Positions 44,343 through 54,607 of a stretch of 64,000 bases of DNA are shown here, in pieces. Below the pieces are notes generated by a model. That model worked only from the letters and a program-made list of their open reading frames with translations. It had not been told where the DNA came from and did no database searches. The translations under genes and the position numbers were made by a program. The DNA is from an uncultured Gammaproteobacteria bacterium. Lineage in GTDB: Bacteria; Pseudomonadota; Gammaproteobacteria; Arenicellales; JAANXG01. The first letter of the stretch is position 1, and the number at the start of each line of letters is the position of its first letter. The stretch is from positions 1 to 64,000 of the forward strand of contig CAMYKK010000001.1 in the NCBI GenBank assembly GCA_947258975.1, given 5' to 3'.

Positions 44343-44494
44343 ACTATATAACTCCTCGCTTTTCGTTGTGCCGACGGGTGTGACCGAAAAGCAGCGCATA
44401 TCCTGGCATGACAATTCGCAGCGTGAGACAACGTTCTCTGGGCCTGGTGTAGTGGTTGACGCGTCGTGGAAGAATGGGAAACGTATATCAATAG

Positions 44495-44938
44495 TCAACG
44501 CGCTACGTGCGCCTGCAGATCCGCGGCTTCGACTCCGGCGATTGCGCAGACCTCATCGTCCTCGGACACGGCCCCTGACACACCCACGGCGCCGCACACG
44601 TCGCCATTGGTGTTGTAAATCAGCACGCCGCCTGGCAACGGAATGACGCCTCCCCCGGTCATCGCGTTCAACGCGTTGATAAATCCTTCTTCACGCACGC
44701 CGCTTTCGTAGCGCTTGGAGATATCCCGTGAATTCACGCCTAGGCCGATGGCGCCCCATGCCTTCGCTAAGCTGATATTCGGGCGCATAAAGGTGGCGCC
44801 ATCGTCGCGCTGCAACGCGATGAGATAACCGCCACGGTCGACCACGGCGACGGTGAGTTTAGGCAGCTTTAACTCATGCCCCTTTCTAAGTGTCGCTTCA
44901 ATAATGAGATTTGCTTGTTTCAGTGTAATATCTGGCAT
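44495..44938 (-). CDS. GlcG/HbpS family heme-binding-like protein
   Basis: 147-residue protein of the DUF336 (GlcG/HbpS) family. Motifs are VAVVDRGGYLIALQRDDGA, KAWGAIGLG and GGGVIPLPGGVLIY, then GAVGVSGAVSEDDEVCAIAGVEA. Members bind heme or occur beside glycolate genes; here the context is uninformative. It lies 152 bases upstream of ydcH on the same strand. Confidence 0.85.
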   Translation of the reverse strand: MPDITLKQANLIIEATLRKGHELKLPKLTVAVVDRGGYLIALQRDDGATFMRPNISLAKAWGAIGLGVNSRDISKRYESGVREEGFINALNAMTGGGVIPLPGGVLIYNTNGDVCGAVGVSGAVSEDDEVCAIAGVEAADLQAHVAR

Positions 44939-45357
44939 ATTTGGCGCTCATTCTTGATTTGCAGGGCGTATGGCGACACGAAGCCGAAATGCGTTCGTGG
45001 CTTCGATCCATATTAGCAATATCGGCTGTTACTATAAAGAGTTATGCCTGTGCGTCAACCAGTCTGCCCGAAAACAGCGCTCATGGTCGTCGCCGCATAA
45101 TCCACGGTTTTGCTGGGGCCTTCAGGGTGTTGGCTTCTTTACGTATTTGGCCAGCTGATTTCTTCCACCTATGAGTTGACGGGTTCTTGTATAATCTATA
45201 CAACAAGACCCAAACCAGTTTTCAAAAATCCATATGCGGGTGGGGTTATATGCCGGAAGGCCCGCGCTGCGATAGCGCGCTGCCGCCAAAGTCTATGCCT
45301 GCGACGCTGGTATCATGACCAAAACCAACTGTTGAATTTGATCTGAAAAATTGCTTT
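44939..45357. other. Intergenic region upstream of glgP
   Basis: 419 bases with no supportable gene; track ORFs here show no family text. A TTGACG at 45176 and TATACA at 45197 (15-base spacing) form a weak promoter candidate for glgP, with a partly palindromic GGGTTCTTGTATA / TATACAACAAGACCC over it that could be an operator. Confidence 0.4.
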
Positions 45358-47907
45358 ATGACTGGCACTACTTTCTCGCTCGAGGTACGTCCTACTATTC
45401 CCAAGCCGCTATCTCGGTTGACCGATCTCGCCAGCAACTTGCTTTACAGCTGGGACCGCGGAATTCGCCACCTTTTTTCCACGCTGGATCCGCAGCTTTG
45501 GGAAGCTACCGGTCATAACCCGCGCTTGTTCTTGCGCAGGGTAGATCAGAATCGACTCAATCAAGCCGCCACAGACCCTTTGTACCTGCGGCATTACGTG
45601 AGTTGCGTGTCGTCTTTTGATATCTATCTTGAACACCGGCATTCCAAAACGGTGACTAAGAACCTGGACAAGGATAATGATCTTGTCGCCTATTTCTGCG
45701 CCGAATACGGTGTGCACGAGAGTCTGCCAATTTACTCCGGGGGCCTGGGTATCCTCGCCGGGGATCACTGCAAGGAAGCCAGCGATCTTGGATTGCCGTT
45801 TGTCGGAGTGGGTTTACTTTACCGACACGGGTACTTTCAACAACAGATCGACGGCAACGGCCGGCAACATGCACAATATGCAGACTTGAATGTTGACGAG
45901 TTGCCGATATTCCCGGTGACTAACAAATCGGGTCTCGACCTGACGCTTACGTTGCGCCTCGAAGATCGTGACGTTGCCTTCAAGGTCTGGGAAGCCAAAG
46001 TCGGCATTATATCGATCTACCTGTTAGATACCGATTTAGAGCAAAACAGTGAGCACGATCAGTTTATAACCCATCAACTTTATGGGGGCGGTACGGATAC
46101 GCGCATCCAACAAGAAATCTTGCTGGGCATAGGCGGGGTGAAGGCGTTGCGTGCAATGGGCCTGCAACCCACGGCTTGGCATATCAACGAGGGCCATGCC
46201 GCGCTCCTTGTTCTGGAGCGATGCCGCGAGTTGGTGTCACAAAATGTTCCGTTCGACGCCGCGTTTGAGATGGTTGCGGCGTCCACTGTGTTCACCACCC
46301 ACACCCCGGTCCCGGCGGGCCACGATATATTTCCTCGGGACTTGATCGACCGCTATTTAGGTGATTTCTTGGATGAGCTCAACGTGGATGCCGATGTATT
46401 GTTGGAGTTGGGGGACAGCCCGGGACACGAGGGCAGTTTCAATTTGACCGCGTTGGCGTTGCGTGGCTCACGCTTCCGGAACGGCGTCAGCCGTCTTCAT
46501 GGAGAGGTGTCTTCCAAATTGAGCAGTTTTGTGTGGCCACAAATCGAGCCCGACGAGAATCCGATCGGTCACGTCACGAACGGCGTGCATGTGCTGTCGT
46601 TTATCCACCACGAATGGGTGCGCATCTTTGATCAACACCTGTCTGGGGAGTGGCGGGACCGGTTGGTGGATCGGGATTTCTGGACGGCAATCAAGAACAT
46701 TCCCGACCGTGCTTTCTGGGCCACCCACCAGACCATCAAGGCGTTGTTGATGGAGGAGGCAAAACAATGCATCACACAGCAGGGGCGTAGGAACGGGCTT
46801 AGCCAATCACAGATCAGGCGACTGACTCGCTGCCTCAACCCCGAAACGCTGGTCATTGGTTTTGCCCGCCGTTTCGCAACGTACAAAAGAGCGACGCTGC
46901 TGGCCAAGGACATGGACAGATTGACTCGCTTGATGCAGGACAGCCAGCATCCGGTGGTATTCATATATGCCGGTAAAGCGCATCCTCAGGACGGACCGGG
47001 TCAGGAATACCTCCACGCAATTTACCAGCTATCGCGCCGTCCGGAATTCGAAGGAAGAATCGTGTTGCTCGAGGCCTATGACATCGAGTTGGCGCGTTTT
47101 TTGGTTACCGGTGTGGACGTCTGGTTGAATACGCCGGAATACCCAATGGAAGCCAGCGGTACTTCCGGACAAAAGGCCGCCATCAATGGTGTTCCGCATT
47201 TCAGCGTGTTGGATGGCTGGTGGGAAGAGGGATACGAGGGTGACAACGGCTGGGCGATCAGCCCCTATCTCGCTGCCGCGGATCACAATGAGCGCGATTA
47301 CATCGAGGCGTCCGGCGCATTCGATCTTCTGGAAGGGGAGATTCTACCACTCTATTACAAGCGCAATGGTCAAGGTTATTCCTCGGATTGGGTGCAGGTC
47401 GCGAAACAAGCGATGATATCGGCGCTTTCCCGCTTTAGTGCGCAGCGGATGTTGACTGACTATATAACGCAGTATTATGCGCCGGCGGCAAAGCTGGGAC
47501 GAAAGTTCAGAGCCGACGATGCAGCGTGGGCCAAAGCGCTGGTGGCTTGGAAGAAGCAGATACATAAGTCGTGGCACGGCGTGAAGATTCGACGAGCACA
47601 AATCCCGGCGGAAGGTATACACGTGGGTGACGAGGCGAAGCTGGTTGTGGAGGTCATGCTCAATGAGCTGACACCCGCTGATCTGCGTGTCGAATGCCTG
47701 ATAAGCGATAAGTTGGAGAAGGATCGTTTGCTGGCGCCACGGCAATATCCACTGTCGGCAACCGGCATGTCAACGGATGGTTGGCAGATTTATGAAGGTG
47801 AGATCGGTCTCGCCGATTGCGGCCGCTACTCCTACAAGCTGCGGGCTTATCCACTGCATCATAGCCTTGCTCACCGCTTAGAGATGGGGCATATGCTCTG
47901 GTTGTAA
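45358..47907 (+). CDS. glgP: Alpha-glucan (glycogen) phosphorylase
   Basis: 849-residue GT35 phosphorylase releasing glucose-1-phosphate from glycogen or maltodextrin. It has YFCAEYGVHESLPIYSGGLGILAGDHCKEASDLG and WHINEGHAA, and the PLP-lysine segment EASGTSGQKAAINGV. This is the TIGR02094-type shorter phosphorylase, with an N-terminal DUF3417-like region (PLSRLTDLASNLLYSWDRG). It is convergent with malQ, 6 bases apart, and is the degradative gene of the glycogen locus. Confidence 0.95.
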   Translation: MTGTTFSLEVRPTIPKPLSRLTDLASNLLYSWDRGIRHLFSTLDPQLWEATGHNPRLFLRRVDQNRLNQAATDPLYLRHYVSCVSSFDIYLEHRHSKTVTKNLDKDNDLVAYFCAEYGVHESLPIYSGGLGILAGDHCKEASDLGLPFVGVGLLYRHGYFQQQIDGNGRQHAQYADLNVDELPIFPVTNKSGLDLTLTLRLEDRDVAFKVWEAKVGIISIYLLDTDLEQNSEHDQFITHQLYGGGTDTRIQQEILLGIGGVKALRAMGLQPTAWHINEGHAALLVLERCRELVSQNVPFDAAFEMVAASTVFTTHTPVPAGHDIFPRDLIDRYLGDFLDELNVDADVLLELGDSPGHEGSFNLTALALRGSRFRNGVSRLHGEVSSKLSSFVWPQIEPDENPIGHVTNGVHVLSFIHHEWVRIFDQHLSGEWRDRLVDRDFWTAIKNIPDRAFWATHQTIKALLMEEAKQCITQQGRRNGLSQSQIRRLTRCLNPETLVIGFARRFATYKRATLLAKDMDRLTRLMQDSQHPVVFIYAGKAHPQDGPGQEYLHAIYQLSRRPEFEGRIVLLEAYDIELARFLVTGVDVWLNTPEYPMEASGTSGQKAAINGVPHFSVLDGWWEEGYEGDNGWAISPYLAAADHNERDYIEASGAFDLLEGEILPLYYKRNGQGYSSDWVQVAKQAMISALSRFSAQRMLTDYITQYYAPAAKLGRKFRADDAAWAKALVAWKKQIHKSWHGVKIRRAQIPAEGIHVGDEAKLVVEVMLNELTPADLRVECLISDKLEKDRLLAPRQYPLSATGMSTDGWQIYEGEIGLADCGRYSYKLRAYPLHHSLAHRLEMGHMLWL

Positions 47908-47913
47908 CGGCGG

Positions 47914-49407
47914 TCACCGCCCATACACCGATGCAAGATGGGCCAGCCTATCGGCAGTGCCGAAGGGGAGACTGGACCAGTCGAACTGCCATGACCAGTT
48001 CCCGTTTGCGGTTCCGGGCATGTTCATGCGATGCGTGTCATCCAGTTCCATGATGTCCTGTAACGGCAATATTACCAATCTCGCCACCGACGCCATGGCG
48101 GCGCGAATCAGCGCCCATGGCATGGTCGTTTGAGGGTCGCCCAGGTATTCGTACACTCGCTGCTGTTGTGCGGGCGCGAGTTGGTGAAACCAGCCGAGAG
48201 TCGTATTATTGTCGTGGGTGCCGGTGTACACGACACTGCACTCGGCATGGTTGTGCGGCAGGTGAAGATTTTCGGCGCCACCGTCGAAGGCAAACTGCAG
48301 TACCTGCATTCCCGGGAATCCAAGGCGCTGGCGCAGCTCGTGAACCGCGGCCGTGATTTCGCCCAGGTCCTCGGCAATCAAGGGCAGCGGATCCATTGCC
48401 TGTGAGAGCGTTGCGAACAGGGCGTCGCCGGGGCTCTTGCACCAACGACCTTGTGTTGCATCCTCGCATCGTGCAGGAATCGACCAGTACGATTCGTACC
48501 CGCGGAAATGATCAATACGCAAAATATCAAATAACTTGAGCTGTGACCGAAACCGATTGATCCACCAGGTAAAATCGTCTTGTTGCATGCGCCGCCATTC
48601 ATATAAAGGATTCCCCCAGCGCTGCCCGCTGCTGGAGAAATAATCCGGCGGCACGCCGGCAACACGAACGGCATTGCCGGTGTCATCTAGTTGAAAGTAG
48701 TCCGGAAAGGCCCACACTTCGGCGCTGTCGTGGGCGACAAACATCGGCATATCGCCCATGATGCGAATACCGTGCTGATTCGCATACGCCTTCAACGTAT
48801 GCCACTGCATCCAGAACAGATACTGCGCAAACACGCCAAATTGAATTTCGTTACGACATCCTGTACGCGCGGCGGCGAGTGCCTGGGCATCTCGGTCCCG
48901 CAACGGCGCCGGCCACGCGAACCACGGTGCGTTGTTATGCCGTTGTTTGATCGCGCGGTACAAGGTGTAATCGGGCAACCAATATTCGTTGTCGCTTGCG
49001 AACTCAGCGATATCCTCGCGCAGATCTGTGTTGCCTTTTTGATAGCGGGAAAACGCATGCATCAGGAGCTGGTGATGTGCGGATCGGTAGTCGCGCCCGG
49101 GCTTCGCACCATGAATGAATTCGTCGAGTTCATCGTTGGTCACCAAGTCATCATCGCGCAGCCGTTGGGGGCTGACAAGTAAGGGATGTCCTGCATGGGC
49201 GGATTCCCCGAGATAAGGGGAGTCGCCCTGGTGAGTAGGCACCAGGGGTAATACCTGCCATACCCGAGCGCCGCTCGACGTTAAAAAATCCACGAATCGG
49301 TACGCATCCGGTCCAAGATCGCCACGTGCGCCCACACCTGGTAAGGAGGTAACGTGAAGCAGGATGCCGAATTCGCGACTAGTTAGGCAGCCGCAACCGG
49401 AACTCAT
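47914..49407 (-). CDS. malQ: 4-alpha-glucanotransferase (amylomaltase)
   Basis: 497-residue GH77 disproportionating enzyme that transfers maltosyl units between alpha-1,4 glucans. Catalytic residues appear in LRIDHFRGYESYWSIP (nucleophile Asp), LIAEDLGEI (acid/base Glu) and VYTGTHDNNTTLGW (Asp). The N-terminus REFGILLHVTSLPG is typical. Its start codon overlaps the stop of the GH57 gene by one base, so glgC, GH57 and malQ form an operon. Confidence 0.95.
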   Translation of the reverse strand: MSSGCGCLTSREFGILLHVTSLPGVGARGDLGPDAYRFVDFLTSSGARVWQVLPLVPTHQGDSPYLGESAHAGHPLLVSPQRLRDDDLVTNDELDEFIHGAKPGRDYRSAHHQLLMHAFSRYQKGNTDLREDIAEFASDNEYWLPDYTLYRAIKQRHNNAPWFAWPAPLRDRDAQALAAARTGCRNEIQFGVFAQYLFWMQWHTLKAYANQHGIRIMGDMPMFVAHDSAEVWAFPDYFQLDDTGNAVRVAGVPPDYFSSSGQRWGNPLYEWRRMQQDDFTWWINRFRSQLKLFDILRIDHFRGYESYWSIPARCEDATQGRWCKSPGDALFATLSQAMDPLPLIAEDLGEITAAVHELRQRLGFPGMQVLQFAFDGGAENLHLPHNHAECSVVYTGTHDNNTTLGWFHQLAPAQQQRVYEYLGDPQTTMPWALIRAAMASVARLVILPLQDIMELDDTHRMNMPGTANGNWSWQFDWSSLPFGTADRLAHLASVYGR

Positions 49408-51104
49408 TAGTCGTCTCCGCGACGCATGACGCCACCGTGCTCAGCGATGCCGCCACGGCCGAAGGCTGACGCAAGATCTTCGGGAACCGGTTCGCCCAGC
49501 ATTTGATGCAGGTTTTTGATGTGGCGACGGAATAGTTCACTGAAATCTTCGATCGAATCGATGGGATTATAGTCGCCGAACCACCAAAACCAGTCTGATC
49601 CTTCGCATATGGCGAGTTGTCGGTTTAGCTGCATGCGTTCTTGTTCGCCAAGATTCCCGCGCGCCATCACCTTGTCGAAGGTTCGTTTTGTTTGGGTCAA
49701 AATCTCCCATGCGTGATTTTTGTCCACGTCGCCGATCCAGGTGCTAAACGTTCCATAGACCCAACTTCCCGCGCACACACTGGGCAGCTTGTCGGCAGGC
49801 CCCCGGTTGTCGTTGAGAAAGTCCCGATAGGTTGTCACATGAATCGCCGGATGTTGCGACAAAGATTCGTATAAACTTTCCAGGAAGTAATAGCCGTTTT
49901 CGGGGTAGTGTTCCCAGGCGTTTTCTCCGTCCATAATGATTGACACAATATGCTGTTCCGGTGCTTCCAGTTGCGCCGCTATGTGTTTCAGCCGCTCAAT
50001 CAAATCGGCGACGGCGTCATCAGCCTGCCAGTCCGAATAGTTAAAACCGATGGCGTCGGAGAGTTCGTCGTCGCGGAAAAATCCGTGGAGCGGCAATTCG
50101 CGCAAGCGGTACGGACGATAGGGCCATGTGCCGATATCCGTCGGAAGGTGCGCGCGTTCCAGGCTTTTTCGCAACACCGACTGACCGCTGGCTATCCAGT
50201 GAAAACCGTATTCGGCAAGAATCGGCAGGATGTCGTCGCTGATGCCGCCTTCTGAGGGCCAACAACCGACCGGTTTCATCCCAAAGCTCTCTTCAAACGA
50301 TCGCAGGCCGGTCTCGATATGCCAGCGTACCCGCGCCATTCCGCCTGGATACGGCGATGGCGGCAGGTGGACATCGGGCATGGATTCGCGGGCAACTTTA
50401 AAGTTAACCAACAGCGGCAACATCGGGTGTGCGTACGGGGTCATCGACAATTCGATCTGACCACTAGCGGCCAATTTGCGATAGCGCTCGAGGACCGCGC
50501 CGATTATTTCGCCAAGTACCCGCAGTAGCAGGATTCCGTCCTCATATGTATAGTGACGCGACTTGTCCATCAACCGGCGCACCCGCGCATCGGTGCGGCG
50601 AATCGTCTCGCCCAGCCACGCCAGGTGATACCAGACCACCAGATCGCGGAAGAACTGGTCGTTGAGATAGTCGAGGCAATGCACACTGGTTTGTTGGGAG
50701 TTGATGATTTCAACCAGGTCCGCATAGGGTTGGAAGCGCTCTATCATCCGTTGCTCGTTGGCACGGCAGCACAGCCGCGCCAGCTCTGCACGGCCCTCAG
50801 CAGAGATCGGAAGCGAATCATCGGCAAGTGCGGCGAGCAACGGATCGCGGATGAGCGTCCCGCCGTTCAGGAAGGCAGTGATTTGGGCGCGATAGTCGGC
50901 GATCTGCTCGAGGACGACGGGCGTAAAATTTACCACCGCGCGCGCAGCGGGACACGATTCCAGATGGCTGGCCATATCCGTGTAGTCCTTGATGGCGTGC
51001 AGGTACGTCCACGGCTGCAGATATTGCCCGCTCAAAAGATCCCGGTACTCAGGTTGGTGCATATGCCAGCACAGCACCACATTCAGACGCGGCTTAACGG
51101 ACAT
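49407..51104 (-). CDS. GH57 family glycoside hydrolase
   Basis: 565-residue enzyme of GH57, acting on alpha-1,4 or alpha-1,6 glucans. Visible are the first conserved region VLCWHMHQPEYRD, the catalytic nucleophile region CWPSEGGISDDIL with its Glu, GFHWIASGQS, and the catalytic Asp region DGENAWEHYPENG. It overlaps the 3-prime end of glgC by 11 bases and is followed by malQ. This arrangement is seen in several Gammaproteobacteria glycogen loci and suggests trimming or debranching of glycogen. The exact activity (amylase, pullulanase or 4-alpha-glucanotransferase) is not deducible. Confidence 0.9.
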   Translation of the reverse strand: MSVKPRLNVVLCWHMHQPEYRDLLSGQYLQPWTYLHAIKDYTDMASHLESCPAARAVVNFTPVVLEQIADYRAQITAFLNGGTLIRDPLLAALADDSLPISAEGRAELARLCCRANEQRMIERFQPYADLVEIINSQQTSVHCLDYLNDQFFRDLVVWYHLAWLGETIRRTDARVRRLMDKSRHYTYEDGILLLRVLGEIIGAVLERYRKLAASGQIELSMTPYAHPMLPLLVNFKVARESMPDVHLPPSPYPGGMARVRWHIETGLRSFEESFGMKPVGCWPSEGGISDDILPILAEYGFHWIASGQSVLRKSLERAHLPTDIGTWPYRPYRLRELPLHGFFRDDELSDAIGFNYSDWQADDAVADLIERLKHIAAQLEAPEQHIVSIIMDGENAWEHYPENGYYFLESLYESLSQHPAIHVTTYRDFLNDNRGPADKLPSVCAGSWVYGTFSTWIGDVDKNHAWEILTQTKRTFDKVMARGNLGEQERMQLNRQLAICEGSDWFWWFGDYNPIDSIEDFSELFRRHIKNLHQMLGEPVPEDLASAFGRGGIAEHGGVMRRGDD

Positions 51105-52395
51105 AGTGCAGGGTTTGGCCCAGCATATCCGGGGTCACCAGCACCACACCTTCGGGGGAGATATAAAAACGCTCGGCATCCGACTCCTCATCCCAGCCGA
51201 TACTCGTGTTGTCGTCAATGCGGCACCCTTTATCTAAAATGGCACGTCTGATCTTACAGTTCTGGCCGATGTTCACGTCGGGCAGGACCACCGAGTCGAT
51301 AATCTGCGAGGCGTTGCGCACGACAACCTGGGAAAACAACAAGGAATGGCGGATCAATGCGCCCTGTATGATGCAACCGCCCGACACCATCGAGTTGATG
51401 GCAATGCCCTGGCGGTCCTCATCGTCAAATATGAACTTGGCCGGAGGCAATTGTTCCTGGTGGGTCCAAATCGGCCAATTCTTGTCGTAAAGGTTCAGTT
51501 CCGGCACCGGGTCGATGAGTTCCAGGTTTGCATTCCAGTATGCGTCCACGGTGCCGACATCACGCCAGTAGGATTGCGTGCGGCTCTGTACGTCGCGGAA
51601 CGGGTAGGCGTATACACGATAGTCGCCGATCACGCTGGGGATGATGTCAGCGCCGAAATCGTGCCGGGATGTGGTCGTATCCGCGTCTTTGATGATCTGC
51701 TCATACAGAAAATCTGCATTGAACACGTAAATGCCCATTGACGCCAGGGCCAGCGAGTCGTTTCCGGGAAGCGGTTTGGGGTGTTCGGGTTTTTCATTGA
51801 ACTCGAGGATGCGGTGGTTTGCGTCCACCGACATCACCCCCATCGAGTTGGCCTCATGGACCGGCATTTCGATGCATCCCACGGTCAGATCCGCCTGTTC
51901 CTCTACATGAAACGCCAACATGTGGCCATAATCCATTTTATAGATATGATCGCCGGCCAGGATCAGCATATAGTTCTTGTCGTAGGTGCGGATGATGTCG
52001 AGATTCTGATAGACAGCATCGGCGGTGCCGGTGTACCAGGAATCTTCGCTCAGGCGTTGCGATGCGGGCCACAACTCGACCGCCTCCCCGAGCTGTCCTC
52101 CTAGAAAACCCCATCCTTTTTGTATGTGTTTAATGAGCGAGTGGGCCTTATACTGGGTCAAGACGCCGATCTGACGAATTCCCGAGTTGACGCAGTTGGA
52201 CAAAGTAAAGTCTATGATTCGAAACTTTCCCGCGAACGGAACCGCAGGTTTGGCCCGCCATTGGGTCAAGTTATGCAATCTCGACCCACGGCCGCCGGCT
52301 AACACCAGGCCGAGCGTGTCTTTAGTGAGAAGGCTGACGAAGCGTTCCGGAGTGGTTTGGTTGGACTTCCCGTTTTTATGTATTTTTTTAACCAT
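51094..52395 (-). CDS. glgC: Glucose-1-phosphate adenylyltransferase
   Basis: 433-residue committed-step enzyme making ADP-glucose for glycogen synthesis. It has [53 protein letters not shown], and [13 protein letters not shown], followed by a left-handed beta-helix domain. It starts divergently from glgB with only about 12 bases between the chosen starts, so the two promoters overlap the genes. A basic N-terminal stretch of 25 residues precedes the core. Confidence 0.95.
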   Translation of the reverse strand: MVKKIHKNGKSNQTTPERFVSLLTKDTLGLVLAGGRGSRLHNLTQWRAKPAVPFAGKFRIIDFTLSNCVNSGIRQIGVLTQYKAHSLIKHIQKGWGFLGGQLGEAVELWPASQRLSEDSWYTGTADAVYQNLDIIRTYDKNYMLILAGDHIYKMDYGHMLAFHVEEQADLTVGCIEMPVHEANSMGVMSVDANHRILEFNEKPEHPKPLPGNDSLALASMGIYVFNADFLYEQIIKDADTTTSRHDFGADIIPSVIGDYRVYAYPFRDVQSRTQSYWRDVGTVDAYWNANLELIDPVPELNLYDKNWPIWTHQEQLPPAKFIFDDEDRQGIAINSMVSGGCIIQGALIRHSLLFSQVVVRNASQIIDSVVLPDVNIGQNCKIRRAILDKGCRIDDNTSIGWDEESDAERFYISPEGVVLVTPDMLGQTLHYVR

Positions 52396-52407
52396 TTCTC
52401 TATCTCA

Positions 52408-54606
52408 ATGATAACATCACGAAATAAGCTCTCGAACGAATCGAAAATGCTCGTTTCCGACCGCGAACGCATCGAAAACGCGGAACATCACGATCCATAT
52501 GCGTACTTGGGCCGCCACCAGACCGGCGACCAGGTTATTGTGCGTGTATTTGCCCCAGGCACGCAACGCATCGAGATCATGGAATCGGGTAATTCTCTCG
52601 AAAGATTACCCGGCTCGGATTTTTTCGAGTGGTCCGGGCCGGCGCATCGCGTACCCATGCGGTACCGGCTTCGCCGCGTGGACAAGGCGGGTGCGGCAAG
52701 CATTTTCTATGATCCGTACTGTTTCCCACCGCAATTGTCGGATTATGACCTGCACCTGTTCGCGCAGGGCAAGCATTGGCATATCTACCGGATATTGGGC
52801 GCCCGCCAGCACACCAGCGACGGTGTCGACGGTGTGTTCTTTGCGGCCTGGGCGCCAAACGCGGCCAGGGTCAGTGTTGTGGGCAATTTCAATGAGTGGG
52901 ACGGACGTCAACATCCGATGCGCGTGCGTGGCGGAAATGGCGTGTGGGAATTGTTTATACCCGGATTGGAGGCAGGCGCGTTATACAAATACGAGGTCCG
53001 GAATCGAGATACCGGTCAGGTATTTCTCAAGGCCGATCCTTACGGGCGGCAATTCGAAATTGCGCCGGATACGGCGAATTTGGTCCCTACCGAGAAGGGT
53101 TATCAATGGCGCGACCAAGACTGGATGGAGCGCCGCGAGCAATGGGATTGGTTACACGCGCCCATAACAATATACGAGGTACACGCCGGATCTTGGCGAC
53201 GCGGTGAAAACGGCCAGCCGCTCACTTATCGCGACCTCGCAGATCAACTGGTGCCGTACGTAGCGGGTCTGGGTTATACGCATATCGAACTGCTGCCGAT
53301 CACCGAACATCCTTTCGAGGGTTCCTGGGGCTATCAGACGGTCGGCTACTTTGCCTCCTCGTCCCGCTATGGTCCGCAAGAAGATCTGCGTTATTTCATC
53401 GAGCGGTGCCACCAGAACAACATCGGCGTGTTGCTCGATTGGCCGCCCGCCCACTTCCCCAAAGACCGTTTCGCGTTGGCCCAATACGACGGGACCGCAC
53501 TCTATGAGCATAGCGATCCGCGGCGCGGTGAGCACCGCGATTGGGGTACCTTGATCTTCAACTATGGCCGTAATGAGGTGGCAAATTTCCTCTTGTCAAG
53601 CGCCGTCTACTGGCTGGAGGAGTTTCATTTTGACGGCCTGCGGGTGGATGCGGTGGCGTCGATGTTATACCTTGACTACTCGCGCGACGAAGGCGATTGG
53701 GTGCCCAACAAATACGGCGGCCGCGAAAACCTCGAAGCCATTGATTTCCTGCGTCAACTCAACGAAGTCGTACACGAGCAGTTTCCCGGGGTAATTGTGA
53801 CCGCAGAGGAGTCCACTGCCTGGCCGATGGTGTCGCGGCCGGTGTATGTGGGCGGCTTGGGGTTCAGCATGAAGTGGAACATGGGGTGGATGAACGATAC
53901 CTTGTCTTATTTCGCACTCGAATCCGTGTACCGAAAATTTCATCATGATCTGCTCACCTTCAGTCAGCTTTACTGTTTTACCGAAAACTTCGTGCTTCCC
54001 TTGTCCCACGATGAGGTCGTTCACGGCAAACGGTCGTTGCAGTACAAGATGCCTGGGGATGAGTGGCAGCGTCTGGCGAATGTGCGTCTCCTGTATACGT
54101 TCCAATACACACATCCCGGTAAGAAGCTGCTGTTCATGGGCTCCGAGTTCGCACAGGGGTCTGAGTGGTCTCAAGAAAACGGCCTGGACTGGTATGTAGA
54201 GCAGTTCGATGGTCATGCGGGTGTGCAGCAGTTGGTGCGCGACCTCAATAATCTCTACCGTGAGTCACGGCCGCTGCATTATTTCGATTTTGACCCCAAC
54301 GGCTTCGAGTGGCTCGATTGTCATGATACCGAGCAATCCGTCCTTTCCTTTCTAAGAAAGGATGACGGCGCATTCGTGGTCGTTGTCCTCAACTTCACCC
54401 CGGTGGTACGGCGTCAATATCGCGTGGGTGTCCCTGAACCAGGACCATACCGCGAGATCTTCAACTCAGACTCGGAACACTACGGGGGTTCTAACGTGGG
54501 CAACAGTGGACAGGTCGACGCGGAACCGATTCCGTGGATGGGCCAGCGTCATTCCATTTCATTAACGTTGCCGCCCCTCGCCGGGATCATATTGAACCCA
54601 GTTTGA
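52408..54606 (+). CDS. glgB: 1,4-alpha-glucan branching enzyme
   Basis: 732-residue GH13 enzyme that forms alpha-1,6 branches in glycogen. The N-terminal CBM48-type domains ([44 protein letters not shown]) precede the barrel. Catalytic text is [16 protein letters not shown] (nucleophile), TAEESTAWP and [29 protein letters not shown] has a proline where valine is usual. ATG at 52408 is used; ATG at 52447 is equally possible and would leave 51 bases to glgC. The stop is 1 base before glgA's start codon, so the two are coupled. Confidence 0.95.
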   Translation: MITSRNKLSNESKMLVSDRERIENAEHHDPYAYLGRHQTGDQVIVRVFAPGTQRIEIMESGNSLERLPGSDFFEWSGPAHRVPMRYRLRRVDKAGAASIFYDPYCFPPQLSDYDLHLFAQGKHWHIYRILGARQHTSDGVDGVFFAAWAPNAARVSVVGNFNEWDGRQHPMRVRGGNGVWELFIPGLEAGALYKYEVRNRDTGQVFLKADPYGRQFEIAPDTANLVPTEKGYQWRDQDWMERREQWDWLHAPITIYEVHAGSWRRGENGQPLTYRDLADQLVPYVAGLGYTHIELLPITEHPFEGSWGYQTVGYFASSSRYGPQEDLRYFIERCHQNNIGVLLDWPPAHFPKDRFALAQYDGTALYEHSDPRRGEHRDWGTLIFNYGRNEVANFLLSSAVYWLEEFHFDGLRVDAVASMLYLDYSRDEGDWVPNKYGGRENLEAIDFLRQLNEVVHEQFPGVIVTAEESTAWPMVSRPVYVGGLGFSMKWNMGWMNDTLSYFALESVYRKFHHDLLTFSQLYCFTENFVLPLSHDEVVHGKRSLQYKMPGDEWQRLANVRLLYTFQYTHPGKKLLFMGSEFAQGSEWSQENGLDWYVEQFDGHAGVQQLVRDLNNLYRESRPLHYFDFDPNGFEWLDCHDTEQSVLSFLRKDDGAFVVVVLNFTPVVRRQYRVGVPEPGPYREIFNSDSEHYGGSNVGNSGQVDAEPIPWMGQRHSISLTLPPLAGIILNPV

Positions 54607-54607
54607 C

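Noticed and set aside
45176-45202. Strong promoter for glgP
   Set aside because: TTGACG and TATAAT are only 8 bases apart, and the alternative -10 gives 15-base spacing, so it is mentioned only as a weak candidate.
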